Below, piece by piece: positions 34,323-43,533 of a stretch of DNA of 64,000 nucleotides. Source of the stretch: Altererythrobacter sp. KTW20L (GTDB lineage: Bacteria > Pseudomonadota > Alphaproteobacteria > Sphingomonadales > Sphingomonadaceae); assembly GCF_023501975.1 (NCBI RefSeq), contig NZ_JAMFLH010000003.1:209650-273649 (forward strand), written 5' to 3'. The position numbers and the translations under genes are program-made. The notes beneath the pieces are model-generated. The model was not told the DNA's origin. It worked only from the letters and a program-made list of their open reading frames with translations, and did no database searches. Every line of letters starts with the position of its first letter. Position 1 is the stretch's first letter.

Positions 34323-35705
34323 TCAGGTCCGGTCCCATCGCCGGGCGGTACCAAAAGTGATTGCCGACAGCACGGCCGGGACCGCCATGATCATGCAGAC
34401 CGAAGCGATCGTCAGGGTCATCGGGAAGCTCATGCCGGCGATCTCGAACGCGCCGGTCTCGCGCGTGTTGAGCAGCAGGCCACCGATATAGGGCCCGCCC
34501 ACCGCTCCCACCCGCCCGGCGGTGGTCGCAAAGCCCAGCCCGGTGGCGCGCAATTGCGGCGGGAAGGCATAGGTGATCGTCAGCCAGTTCGCCGTGGCAG
34601 AACCGAACAGCATGCCCCCGATCAACGGCGCGAGCAGCACCAGCGCGCCGGGATTGCCCGACAGCTGGCCGAAAGCGGCGATCGAGGCACCCAGGCCCAG
34701 CATGGTGAACCACATGACCCGGCGCACCCCCCACAGGCCGCACAGGTAGCCCGCGGTCAGCCCGCCCGCGATCCCGCCAAAGGATACCCACTCGGAAAAG
34801 TTGGCGCCGGTCACGCTGGAACCGGTGCTTTCGGCCACCAGCGGAGTGCCCCACTGGAGGATAAAGTACCAGGCGAACATGTTGAGCGAATGGGCAAGAA
34901 ACAGCTTGAGCAGTTCGCGCACGTGGAAGCCTTGCGAAATTTCCGCCAATACCGCGTCTTTCGATCCCGCCGGCTTGGGCGGCAGGCTGTCGATCCGGGC
35001 AATGCTCATCCGGTCGAGCATCCGGTTGGTCTTGGCCAGCGCCCCCTTGGGTTGCCGGTTGAGCAGGAAATCGAGGCTTTCAGGCAGCAGCACAAAGGCA
35101 ATCGGGAACAATAGCGCCGACAGCGCTGCGCCGGTCCAGAAGATGACCCGCCAGTCGAGCCCGTCAAGCGTGGTGGCGGCCACAGAGGCGCCGATGATCA
35201 CGCCGACCGGATAGGCGCTGGCCACCGCGCTCGCGGCAAATTCGCGGCGCCGGAAGCTGGCATATTCGAGCGCGATCATCCCTACCGTACTGGTCATCCC
35301 GCCGATGCCGACCCCTGTCAGAATCCGCGCGGCGACCATCTCGGCATAGCTTTGCGACAACGCGGCCCAGGCCATGCCCACGCTCATCAACAGCAGGCAG
35401 AACAGGATCGCAGGCCGCCGGCCCCACTGGTCCGCCACCGGCGATACCGACAGTGCGCCAATCGCCATGCCCACCAGATGCATCGCGAACAATGTGCCGA
35501 GCGCTGCATCGGACAGGCCCCATTGCGCCTTCAGTGCTGCGCCCGCCAGCGAGATGGCGAGGATATCATAGCCGTCGATCATGTTGACGAGGATGCAGAT
35601 CGCCACCACCAGGTATTGCGCCGGAGTCATCCGGCGGTTGCCCAGAATTTGCCGCGGATCGTCCGCCGGAAGCGGCGCTTGCGCACCTGCCTGCATCGTG
35701 GCCAC
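34323..35705 (-). CDS. MFS transporter, aromatic acid:H+ symporter (AAHS) type
   Basis: The 460-residue 12-helix transporter has the helix 1 motif NMIDGYDILAISLAGAAL, matching the DGxD motif of PcaK/BenK-type transporters. The loop 2-3 motif VADQWGRRPAIL and helix 4-5 RILTGVGIGGMTSTVGMI are also present. AAHS proteins import benzoate-like or protocatechuate-like acids. A long central cytoplasmic loop (around residues 215-260) separates the two halves. It ends four bases from the stop of the other MFS gene and is divergent from the CmcJ/NvfI-like gene. Confidence 0.85.
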   Translation of the reverse strand: MATMQAGAQAPLPADDPRQILGNRRMTPAQYLVVAICILVNMIDGYDILAISLAGAALKAQWGLSDAALGTLFAMHLVGMAIGALSVSPVADQWGRRPAILFCLLLMSVGMAWAALSQSYAEMVAARILTGVGIGGMTSTVGMIALEYASFRRREFAASAVASAYPVGVIIGASVAATTLDGLDWRVIFWTGAALSALLFPIAFVLLPESLDFLLNRQPKGALAKTNRMLDRMSIARIDSLPPKPAGSKDAVLAEISQGFHVRELLKLFLAHSLNMFAWYFILQWGTPLVAESTGSSVTGANFSEWVSFGGIAGGLTAGYLCGLWGVRRVMWFTMLGLGASIAAFGQLSGNPGALVLLAPLIGGMLFGSATANWLTITYAFPPQLRATGLGFATTAGRVGAVGGPYIGGLLLNTRETGAFEIAGMSFPMTLTIASVCMIMAVPAVLSAITFGTARRWDRT

Positions 35706-35797
35706 TTTACTCTCCCCACCCTACCGCTCGACGGCGGCTTGGATTGCTTGCTATGCTGCGCGCACGAACCCGTCAAAAGAATAAGGGCGCGAGAGGA

Positions 35798-36619
35798 ATG
35801 ACCATGGCCGGGAGCGGGATCGGGGCAAGGGCCCGCGATATCACCGCGACGATGAAATATGTGCAGCGCGGCGAGAAGGCCACGTTCTATGCCGGCGACC
35901 GCGAACGCAGCTACTGGCCGGGCGAGGAGCACCATGTCACGATCCACGACATGCGCCCGCAGCTTGGTGACCTGGCGCTGGAGCGTAACGGCTTTGCCGT
36001 GGCGGAAGGCTCCAGCGGCATTGCCGACTACACCGATCCGGACCAGCTCGCCCGCTATTGCCGCGATACCGAAGAGCTGGTCGGCCGCATGACGGGGGCC
36101 CGCAAGGTCATCAGCTTCGGCCCGATCCTGCGCACCAGCAGCGCGGGCACCCACGGCCACAACCAGCCGGCCTTCGGCGCCCATGTCGATTATGGCGCCA
36201 GGACCGTGGCAGATTTCTCGCGGAAGATCCTGGGCGATGAAGAAGCCGCGCCATTGCTGGCGGGCCGCCACATGCTGGTCAACGTCTGGCGCCCCATCGC
36301 GCCTGTCGAAAGCACGCCGCTGGCCCTGTGCGATGCCCGCTCCGTGCGCCGCGAAGACCTGTTCGACAGCGAGATCGTGGGCGGGCTCGGCGGGCTCGAC
36401 TTCTCGCTGTGGGGTTTCAACCTGGCCTGGACGCCCGATCACAAGTGGTACTGGCTGCCGCAGATGCAGCCGGACGAGGCCATGGTGTTCAAGCTGTTCG
36501 ACAGCGATAGCGATGCCGTGCAGTTCACCGCCCACTCCGCTTTTGAGGACCCCACCGCCGCTGCCGACGCCGCCCCGCGCGAGAGTGTGGAACTGCGGAC
36601 CATCGCCTTCCTGGATTAG
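35798..36619 (+). CDS. CmcJ/NvfI family oxygenase-like protein
   Basis: The 273-residue protein resembles the CmcJ/NvfI/AsaB family, which relates to 2-oxoglutarate-dependent iron oxygenases. Matching segments are YWPGEEHHVTIHDMR, ERNGFAVAEG, HNQPAFGAHVDYG (an HxD facial-triad candidate), HMLVNVWRPI and the final WYWLPQMQPDEAMVFKLFDS. Members act in cephamycin, novofumigatonin and other secondary metabolite pathways, and many remain uncharacterised in bacteria. Start ATG 35798 or 35804 is possible, since AGGA favours the second. It lies between an AAHS transporter and a peptide-type ABC importer, which suggests modification of an imported compound. Confidence 0.75.
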   Translation: MTMAGSGIGARARDITATMKYVQRGEKATFYAGDRERSYWPGEEHHVTIHDMRPQLGDLALERNGFAVAEGSSGIADYTDPDQLARYCRDTEELVGRMTGARKVISFGPILRTSSAGTHGHNQPAFGAHVDYGARTVADFSRKILGDEEAAPLLAGRHMLVNVWRPIAPVESTPLALCDARSVRREDLFDSEIVGGLGGLDFSLWGFNLAWTPDHKWYWLPQMQPDEAMVFKLFDSDSDAVQFTAHSAFEDPTAAADAAPRESVELRTIAFLD

Positions 36620-36717
36620 GTCTGCGCGACGACAGGCGGCGGCAACCGATACGATCGGGCTTCCGGGTTGCAAATCAACGTTTGTGTGAAACCAAGAATG
36701 ACGGCATGGTAATTTGC

Positions 36718-38346
36718 ATGATGATATCCAACGCAACCAGAATCGTCCGCCTCGCCCTCTCCACCATGTTCTGTTCGCTGCTGCTTGCTTGCGGCGGCCC
36801 GACCGAGGCTGACCAGGCGGCACAAGACGGCATTCTGCTGGTCGGCAATGGCTCGGAGCCCAAGGGTCTCGACCCGCACCTGGTGACCGGCGTTCCCGAA
36901 TCAAGCCTGCTGCGTGCCCTGATGGAAGGGCTGGTGGCGCCCGATGCAGACGATGACCTGGCACCTGCCCCCGGGGTTGCCGAAAGCTGGGAGAGCAACG
37001 ACGATTTCACCGTCTGGACCTTCAACCTGCGTGACACGCAGTGGACCAACGGCGATCCCGTGCTGGCCAGCGACTTTGTCTATTCATGGCAGCGCATCCT
37101 CAGCCCCGCGCTGGGTGCCGAATATGCCGAGATGCTCTATGTCATCAGGAATGCAGACGATTTCCACCAGGGCCGCACCGAGAATTTCTCGCAGGTTGGC
37201 GTAAGGGCAATCGACGATCGTACGCTGGAAGTGACCCTGGAAGGCCCCACACCGCATTTCCTCGGCATGCTGATGCACACCAGCTTCCTGCCGGTGAATC
37301 CCCGGGCGGTTGAAGAGCACGGCGGCATGACCGATCGGCAGAGCGGTTGGTCCACGCGCGAGAATTACGTCGGCAACGGGCCATTCCAGCTCAAGGAATG
37401 GGTCACCAACCAGGTGATCGAGGTCGAGCGCAATCCCGCCTACTGGGATGCCGCCACCGTCCAGTTGAACGGTATCCGCTTCTATCCGATCGACAATGTC
37501 GGAACGGAAGAGGCGATGTTCCGCGACGGGCGCCTGCATCTGACCAACACGGTCTCGCCCGACAAGATTCCCTCCTTCCAGTCCGAAATGCCCGACCGTT
37601 TGCGGATCGAGCCCTATCTCGGATCATACTTCTACCGCATCAACACCACGCGCCCGCCGTTCGACGATGTGCGGGTCCGGCGCGCGCTGGCGCTGGCGAT
37701 CGACAAACAATTGCTGGTCGATCGGGTAACGCAGGGCGGGCAGACTCCGGCTACCGGCTTTACCCCTTCGGGCATTGACGGATATCCGGCATCCGACGCC
37801 GTACAGTTCGACGTCGCCGAAGCACAGCGCCTGCTGGCAGAGGCCGGTTATCCCGGCGGACAGGGCTTCCCCAATGCGGAAATCCTGATCAACACCAACG
37901 AAGGGCATCGCAAGATTGCCCAGGCCCTCCAGGCGATGTGGCAGAGCACGCTGGGCATCAACGTCGGCATCTACAACCAGGAATGGAAGGTCTATCTCGA
38001 TAGCCAGTCAAACCTTGATTACGACATCTCGCGCGCCGGATGGATCGGGGACTATGTCCACCCCACCTCGTTCCTCGACATCTTCACCTCGGGCAACGGC
38101 AACAACGACACCGGCTGGGCCAACCCGCAGTATGACGCGCTGATCGGCCGGGCCCGCGTGGCGCAGAGCGAGGATGAACGGATGGACCTCCTGCAGCAGG
38201 CCGAGGCTATCCTGCTGGAAGAAATGCCGATCGTGCCGATCTACTGGTACACCCGGGTCTATCTGAAGGATCCGCGGGTCCAGGGGTGGGAGCCCAAGCT
38301 GCTCGACAACCATCCCTACAAGCACGTTTCGCTGCGCGTGGACTGA
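36718..38346 (+). CDS. Oligopeptide-type ABC transporter substrate-binding lipoprotein (OppA-like)
   Basis: The protein has about 542 residues. It begins with a lipoprotein signal (hydrophobic ALSTMFCSLLLAC, lipobox LLAC then GGP), so it is probably anchored to a membrane in the periplasm. It belongs to the SBP family 5 (GSEPKGLDPHLVTG, DTQWTNGDPVLASDFVYSWQRI, NAGYW-like ERNPAYWD, FYRINTTRPPFDDVRVRRALALAI). The OppA group binds peptides. The start is uncertain: ATGs at 36682, 36706, 36718 and 36721 are all in frame. It is the first of five genes forming a complete importer. Confidence 0.9.
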   Translation: MMISNATRIVRLALSTMFCSLLLACGGPTEADQAAQDGILLVGNGSEPKGLDPHLVTGVPESSLLRALMEGLVAPDADDDLAPAPGVAESWESNDDFTVWTFNLRDTQWTNGDPVLASDFVYSWQRILSPALGAEYAEMLYVIRNADDFHQGRTENFSQVGVRAIDDRTLEVTLEGPTPHFLGMLMHTSFLPVNPRAVEEHGGMTDRQSGWSTRENYVGNGPFQLKEWVTNQVIEVERNPAYWDAATVQLNGIRFYPIDNVGTEEAMFRDGRLHLTNTVSPDKIPSFQSEMPDRLRIEPYLGSYFYRINTTRPPFDDVRVRRALALAIDKQLLVDRVTQGGQTPATGFTPSGIDGYPASDAVQFDVAEAQRLLAEAGYPGGQGFPNAEILINTNEGHRKIAQALQAMWQSTLGINVGIYNQEWKVYLDSQSNLDYDISRAGWIGDYVHPTSFLDIFTSGNGNNDTGWANPQYDALIGRARVAQSEDERMDLLQQAEAILLEEMPIVPIYWYTRVYLKDPRVQGWEPKLLDNHPYKHVSLRVD

Positions 38347-38379
38347 TAGCACGATGGCCCTCTTAAAGGCGCTCGCCTC

Positions 38380-39297
38380 ATGGTGAAGTTCATCGGTTTA
38401 CGCCTGCTGCAGGGCGCCATCGTCCTGCTGGCGATCTATGCTGTCACCTTCTTCCTGGTGGCCATGACGCCGGGCAGCCCGTTCAGTTCGGAACGGGCCA
38501 TTCGCCCGGAAATCCTCGCCCAGATCGAGGCATTCTATGGCTATGACAAGCCTGCTCTCGAGCGGTTCTGGCTGTCGCTGGTCAATATGCTGCAGGGCGA
38601 ATTCGGCCCGAGCGCCGTCTATGCCAACCGGTCGGTGACGGACATTATCGGCGAGGCTTTCCCCGTATCGCTGCAATTGGGCGGGATGGCCCTGGTGATC
38701 GCGCTGCTGCTGGGCATCCCGGCGGGCATCATCGCCGCGGTCAAGCGCAACACCTGGCTCGATTACCTGCCGATGTCGCTGGCCATGGCGGGCATCTGCC
38801 TGCCCAGCTTCGTGATGGGGCCGATGCTGGCGCTGCTGTTTGGCATCATCCTGCGCTTGCTGCCGGTAGCAGGCTGGTTCGGACCGGAATACTGGATCCT
38901 GCCCGCGGGCACCCTGGGACTGGTCTATGCCGCCTACTTTGCCCGCCTGACCCGTGGCGGAATGCTGGAAATGCTCAACCAGGACTGGGTTCGCACGGCC
39001 CGGGCCAAGGGCGTTCCGGAGCGGCAGATCATCTTCAAGCACTGCCTCAAAGGCGGGCTGATCCCCGCGATCACCTTCCTCGGCCCGGCACTGGCCGGGA
39101 TCATCTCGGGGTCCTTCGTGGTGGAAACGATCTTCCAGGTCCCCGGCCTTGGCCAGTGGTTCGTGCGCGGGGCGCTCAACCGCGACGATTTCCTGATCCT
39201 CGGGCTGACCTTGCTGTTTGCCGCGCTGATCGTGGTGATGAACCTGCTGGTCGATATCGCGCAGGTGGCGCTTAATCCCAGGCTGAAACATGGCTGA
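38380..39297 (+). CDS. ABC transporter permease, OppB type
   Basis: The 305-residue inner-membrane permease has six hydrophobic segments. It shows the BPD_transp_1 coupling motif (EMLNQDWVRTARAKGVPERQII) near residues 195-216 and the OppB-type N terminus MVKFIGLRLLQGAIVLL followed by FFLVAMTPGSPF. It forms the channel with the OppC-type subunit, whose gene starts eight bases before its stop. It lies 33 bp after the substrate-binding protein gene. Confidence 0.93.
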   Translation: MVKFIGLRLLQGAIVLLAIYAVTFFLVAMTPGSPFSSERAIRPEILAQIEAFYGYDKPALERFWLSLVNMLQGEFGPSAVYANRSVTDIIGEAFPVSLQLGGMALVIALLLGIPAGIIAAVKRNTWLDYLPMSLAMAGICLPSFVMGPMLALLFGIILRLLPVAGWFGPEYWILPAGTLGLVYAAYFARLTRGGMLEMLNQDWVRTARAKGVPERQIIFKHCLKGGLIPAITFLGPALAGIISGSFVVETIFQVPGLGQWFVRGALNRDDFLILGLTLLFAALIVVMNLLVDIAQVALNPRLKHG

Positions 39298-40201
39298 TCT
39301 GGCATCGAAACTTCCGCTTTCCCCCGCTCCCATCACACCGGAGCAGTTGGAACAGGGCTCGTCGCTGTGGAGCGACGCCTGGGCGCGGCTGCGCAAGAAC
39401 AAGCTGGCACTGGGCAGCCTGTTCATGTTCATCCTGATTGGCCTGTTCTGCGTCGTGGGGCCGTGGCTTTCGCCTTATGACAGCCAGGCGCAGAACCTGT
39501 TCGCCGGGGCCGAGGGGCCGTCAGCCGATCACTGGTTCGGCACCGATACGCTGGGCCGTGACCTGATGGTGCGCGTGATGGAAGGCGGCCGCATCTCGCT
39601 GCTCGTTGGCCTGGTCGCTACCAGCGTTTCGCTGCTGATCGGCGTGGTTTACGGCGCCACTGCCGGATATATCGGCGGCAAGGTCGATGCGGGAATGATG
39701 CGCTTTGTCGACCTGCTCTATGCCCTGCCGTTCACGATCTTCGTGATCCTGCTGATGGTGGCATTCGGCCGCTCGTTGTGGCTGATGTTCGTCGCCATCG
39801 GCTGTGTCGAATGGCTGACCATGGCGCGCATTGTCCGTGCCGGGGTGATCGACCTGAAAAAGCAGGAGTTCGTCGAGGCGGCAGTTTCGCTCGGCCTGTC
39901 CAACCGCCGCATCATCCTGCGCCACCTGATCCCCAACGTGCTGGGTCCGGTAATCGTGATCGCTACCCTGACAGTACCGGCCGTGATGCTGCTCGAAGCC
40001 TTTCTCAGCTTCCTCGGGCTCGGCGTGCAGCCGCCCAATGCCAGCTGGGGCGTCCTGATCAACGAAGGCCAGCAGAACATGGAAATCTTTGCCTGGCTGC
40101 TGATCTTCCCGGCCTTCTTCTTCGCGCTCACGCTGTTCTGCCTCAACTTCCTGGGTGACGGCCTGCGCGATGCCCTCGACCCCAAAAGCGCAGGAGACTG
40201 A
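39290..40201 (+). CDS. ABC transporter permease, OppC type
   Basis: The 303-residue permease has an N-terminal cytoplasmic extension typical of OppC (SLWSDAWARLRKNKLALGSL) and six membrane segments. It contains the HWFGTDTLGRDLMVRVMEGGRISL signature in shortened form at about residues 80-103 and the coupling loop VEAAVSLGLSNRRIILRHLIPN. It pairs with the OppB-type permease; the genes overlap by eight bases, which indicates translational coupling. The ATPase gene follows five bases after the stop. Confidence 0.93.
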   Translation: MADLASKLPLSPAPITPEQLEQGSSLWSDAWARLRKNKLALGSLFMFILIGLFCVVGPWLSPYDSQAQNLFAGAEGPSADHWFGTDTLGRDLMVRVMEGGRISLLVGLVATSVSLLIGVVYGATAGYIGGKVDAGMMRFVDLLYALPFTIFVILLMVAFGRSLWLMFVAIGCVEWLTMARIVRAGVIDLKKQEFVEAAVSLGLSNRRIILRHLIPNVLGPVIVIATLTVPAVMLLEAFLSFLGLGVQPPNASWGVLINEGQQNMEIFAWLLIFPAFFFALTLFCLNFLGDGLRDALDPKSAGD

Positions 40202-40206
40202 GCAAC

Positions 40207-41265
40207 ATGGCCTTGCTCGAAGTTTCCGGACTGACCACCCATTTCCACACCCGCAATGGCGTGGTGCGCGCGGTCGATGGCGTGTCCTTCTCGGTCGATC
40301 GGGGCGAGACCCTGGGCATTGTCGGCGAATCCGGGTCCGGCAAATCGGTCACCTGCTATTCGCTGCTGCGCCTGATCCCCGAACCGCCCGGCCGCATCGA
40401 AAGCGGCACCGCGATGTTCGACGGGCAGGACCTGCTGCAAATGACGCAGGCGCAGTTGCGCCAGGTGCGCGGCAAGCGGATCAGCATGATCTTCCAGGAT
40501 CCGATGACCTCGCTCAATCCGTACCTGCGCATTTCGACCCAGCTGGTCGAGGCATTGCAGGTCCACAGCGATATCGATGACAAGGCAGCGCTCGCCAAGG
40601 CCATCGCGGCGCTGGAGGAAGTCGGCATCCCCGAAGCCTCGCGCCGCGTGCGCAGCTATCCGCACGAATTTTCCGGCGGCATGCGCCAGCGGGTGATGAT
40701 CGCGATGGCGCTGATCACCGATCCCGACCTGCTGATTGCGGACGAGCCGACCACGGCGCTGGACGTGACCGTGCAGGCTCAGATCCTCGAAATCATCCGC
40801 CAGCGGCAGGAAAAGCTCGGCACCGCGGTCATCCTCGTCACCCACGATCTGGGCGTGGTGGCGGGCACCTGCGACAAGGTGAACGTGATGTATGCCGGCC
40901 GGATCATGGAAAGCGGCACGGCAGAACAGGTGTTCTACGAAGCGCGCCATCCCTATACCCGCGCGCTGCAGAAGACGATCCCGTCGCTGCAGAAGAAGGG
41001 CCAGAAGCTGTTCACTATTCCCGGCCTTCCGCCGGATCTTGCCAAGCCCATCACCGGTTGCGCGTTCTATCCCCGCTGCCCCTATCCCAAGGTGGCAGGG
41101 CCGGTAGGCGATGTGCCCGTGCTGCGTGACCTCGGCAATGGCCACTGCCATGCCGAATGCCATTTCTGTGACAGCACAGCGCCCATCGAAAGCGTGCTGC
41201 CCGAAGACCTGGCAGAAGACGCGGTGGTCGGCGATGCAGCGCCGGCAGAAGGCGGCGCGGCATGA
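40207..41265 (+). CDS. ABC transporter ATP-binding protein, OppD type
   Basis: The 352-residue ATPase has Walker [11 protein letters not shown] near residues 40-49, the ABC signature [13 protein letters not shown], Walker [16 protein letters not shown] and the H-loop VTHDLGVV. The C-terminal oligopeptide-transporter extension carries four cysteines ([20 protein letters not shown]), as in DppD/OppD proteins with a cysteine cluster. It energises peptide import together with the OppF-type subunit, whose start overlaps its stop (ATGA). Confidence 0.95.
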   Translation: MALLEVSGLTTHFHTRNGVVRAVDGVSFSVDRGETLGIVGESGSGKSVTCYSLLRLIPEPPGRIESGTAMFDGQDLLQMTQAQLRQVRGKRISMIFQDPMTSLNPYLRISTQLVEALQVHSDIDDKAALAKAIAALEEVGIPEASRRVRSYPHEFSGGMRQRVMIAMALITDPDLLIADEPTTALDVTVQAQILEIIRQRQEKLGTAVILVTHDLGVVAGTCDKVNVMYAGRIMESGTAEQVFYEARHPYTRALQKTIPSLQKKGQKLFTIPGLPPDLAKPITGCAFYPRCPYPKVAGPVGDVPVLRDLGNGHCHAECHFCDSTAPIESVLPEDLAEDAVVGDAAPAEGGAA

Positions 41266-42281
41266 GCGCGGCAATCGGCGATCCCGCCACCGATTTCCTG
41301 GTGCTGCAGGACGTGCGGACCCATTTCGACCTGGGGCGCGATTTCCTCACCCGGCAAAGCAAGGGTGTGGTGAAAGCGGTCGATGGCGTCTCGCTGACAG
41401 TCCGCAAGGGCGAAGTGCTGGGACTGGTGGGCGAATCCGGCTGCGGCAAATCGACCCTCAGCCGCACGATCATGCAGTTGATCCGCCCGACTTCCGGCCA
41501 GATCTGGCTGGAAGGCGAGGAATTGAGCGCCATTTCGGATCAGGACATCCGCGAGACGCGCAAGAATTTCCAGATGATCTTCCAGGATCCCTACGCCTCG
41601 CTCAACCCGCGCATGACGGTGATGGATACCCTGGCAGAGGCAATCCGCACCCGGCATCCGGGCCTGAATGCCGAAGAAATGCGCGGCCGGGTTTCAGACC
41701 TGCTGCGCACAGTCGGCCTCAATCCGGTCCAGATGAAGCGCTATCCGCACGAGTTTTCCGGTGGCCAGCGCCAGCGCATCGCGATTGCCCGCGCCCTGGC
41801 ACCCGAGCCCAAGCTCATCATCGCCGACGAACCGGTGTCCGCCCTCGACGTTTCGATCCAGTCGCAGATCCTCAATCTGCTGAAGCGGCTGGTTCGCGAG
41901 ATGGGGCTGACGATGATCTTCATCTCGCACGATCTGTCGGTCGTGCGCTATGTCGCGGACCGGATCGCGGTGATGTACCTGGGCCATATCATTGAGCTGG
42001 GCAGCGCCGAGGCGGTGGTGGACAAGCCGCTGCACATTTACACCAAGGCCCTGATGAGCGCCATTCCGCTGCCCGATCCCAGGGCGGAGAAGGCGCGGAC
42101 GCGGATCATCCTGCCGGGCGATCTGCCATCACCGCTCAACCCGCCAAGCGGCTGCGTGTTCTGGCCCCGCAGCCCGGTCGAACATGACGAGCGCCTGAAA
42201 ACCGTCCCGCCCGGTTTTGCCGAGGTCTATCCCGATCACTGGGCGGCAGACTGCCCCTTCTGCGTGGAAAAACCGGCCTGA
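41262..42281 (+). CDS. ABC transporter ATP-binding protein, OppF type
   Basis: The 339-residue ATPase has Walker [13 protein letters not shown], the [15 protein letters not shown]-loop region, signature [13 protein letters not shown], Walker [15 protein letters not shown] and the H-loop [14 protein letters not shown]. The C-terminal extension has the [13 protein letters not shown] cysteine region; the second conserved cysteine in that block is replaced by Ser. It is the last gene of the five-gene importer operon. Downstream DNA contains decayed gene fragments on the other strand. Confidence 0.95.
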   Translation: MSAAIGDPATDFLVLQDVRTHFDLGRDFLTRQSKGVVKAVDGVSLTVRKGEVLGLVGESGCGKSTLSRTIMQLIRPTSGQIWLEGEELSAISDQDIRETRKNFQMIFQDPYASLNPRMTVMDTLAEAIRTRHPGLNAEEMRGRVSDLLRTVGLNPVQMKRYPHEFSGGQRQRIAIARALAPEPKLIIADEPVSALDVSIQSQILNLLKRLVREMGLTMIFISHDLSVVRYVADRIAVMYLGHIIELGSAEAVVDKPLHIYTKALMSAIPLPDPRAEKARTRIILPGDLPSPLNPPSGCVFWPRSPVEHDERLKTVPPGFAEVYPDHWAADCPFCVEKPA

Positions 42282-42332
42282 ACCCCGCGTCCAAACCTCA
42301 GGAACTTCTGTAATTGCTTGCGTGCCGAGCTG

Positions 42333-42448
42333 TCAGCCTTTGACCACTTGCTGGTCGATCACGCCGAAGTGCCGGCCATACGCGAAATGATGCAGCACCA
42401 TGCTGCCGTCGGTTCGGCACCGATACCTACGATGACGAGGTCAGCTCC
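42333..42448 (-). pseudogene. Short gene fragments, one resembling ferredoxin reductase
   Basis: Directly after the E2 remnant, and fused in frame with it, the minus strand reads GADLVIVGIGAEP (about 42448..42410), a peptide typical of the NAD-binding domain of rhodocoxin/putidaredoxin-type ferredoxin reductases. A shift to another frame then gives DGSMVLHHFAYGRHFGVIDQ followed by QVVKG and a stop at 42333, from a source I do not recognise. No intact gene is present. The pieces look like deletion scars. Confidence 0.45.
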
Positions 42449-42484
42449 AGGACCTGCACCCAGCGGAGAATGACTGGACGACGG

Positions 42485-43517
42485 ATCGACGAAGATCAAC
42501 CCGGGCACTTTCAGCCGCCGCTTCAAGGCCTGCACGAAAGCCGCAGCGTCATAGCCGTCAATCACGCGGTGGTCGCAGCTCATCGACAGGTTCATCATCT
42601 GTCGGGGGACGAAGCGGCCATCCTGCCACACGGGGCGGGTGACGATCTTGTTTGGGCCGATGATACACACTTCCGGCCGGTTGAGGATCGGCGTCGCCGC
42701 GATCCCGCCCAGCTTGCCGAGCGAGATGACGGTGATGGTCGAACCGCGAAGGTCATCGCGCGCAATGGTCCCCGATCGCGCCAGTTCGGCGCGTGTCGCC
42801 AGCGCGGCAGCCAGCTTGTCGAGAGACAGCGCATCGGCGTGCTGGATCACCGGCACCATCAGGCCCGCATCGGTCTGTGCCGCCACGCCCACGTGCACGC
42901 TGCAAAAGCGGCGGATTATCTGGCTGTCGTCGTAGTAATGCGCGTTGAACTGCGGCAGATCGCGGCGATCAGCAGCGGCAGGATCGTCTGCTTGGAGGCG
43001 CGGTCCGCAGCATTGAGTTCGGCGCGCAGTCGTTCCAGCTCGATCATGTCGATTTCCTCGACACAGGTGAAGTGCGGAATGGCGCGCTTGGCCTCCTGCA
43101 TCTTCTGCGCGATCATCCGGCGCATACCGACGACTGGCAGTTCCTCGTCCTTCAGCGAGGGGGTGCAGGCCGGGCCGGGATCTGCGCGCGGGGGCGTTCT
43201 TGCCGCCAGCATGAACGCTTCAAGATCGGCATTGCGCACCCGCTGCCCCTGATGCGGCACGCTGGCGAGATCGACCCCAAAATCGCGCGCGCGCCGCCGC
43301 GCCAGGGGCGAGGCCAGCACCTTGCCTGCGTCGGGCGGCGGTGGGGATGGCGCCGGTGAGGGTGGCGGAACCGGCGGAGGCGATGCAACTGCTGCCACCT
43401 CCACAACCGGTTCAGCAGCCACTTCCGGTTCCCCCGCACCGGTCCCTTCGGTCTCGAACACCAGCAGCACCGTGCCCACGCGAACCACGTCACCAACCTG
43501 CGCCTCCTCGTTGCTCC
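42485..43517 (-). pseudogene. Decayed 2-oxoacid dehydrogenase E2 (acyltransferase) gene
   Basis: The remnant lacks the 5' end: it begins within the lipoyl domain (GSNEEAQVGDVVRVGTVLLVFETEG in pieces, 43517 to about 43443), after the lipoyl-lysine region, with an in-frame TAG just upstream. An Ala/Pro/Val linker, the E3-binding domain (LASPLARRRARDFGVDL) and the start of the catalytic domain (VVGMRRMIAQKMQEAKRAIPHF) follow. Near 42952-42960 the frame shifts, apparently by a small deletion after LIAAICR. The reading then continues as PQFNAHYYDD through VHVGVAAQTDAGLMVPVI to SCDHRVIDGYDAAAF and PGLIFVD. It would have been a branched-chain-type E2. Two lesions make function unlikely. Confidence 0.8.
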
Positions 43518-43533
43518 CCAATGAGGTCCTGCC

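Noticed and set aside
42359..43521. Two separate small genes instead of one decayed E2 gene
   Set aside because: The two frames join into one E2 protein at the frameshift, and the 5' lipoyl part is missing, so treating them as independent genes is not justified.
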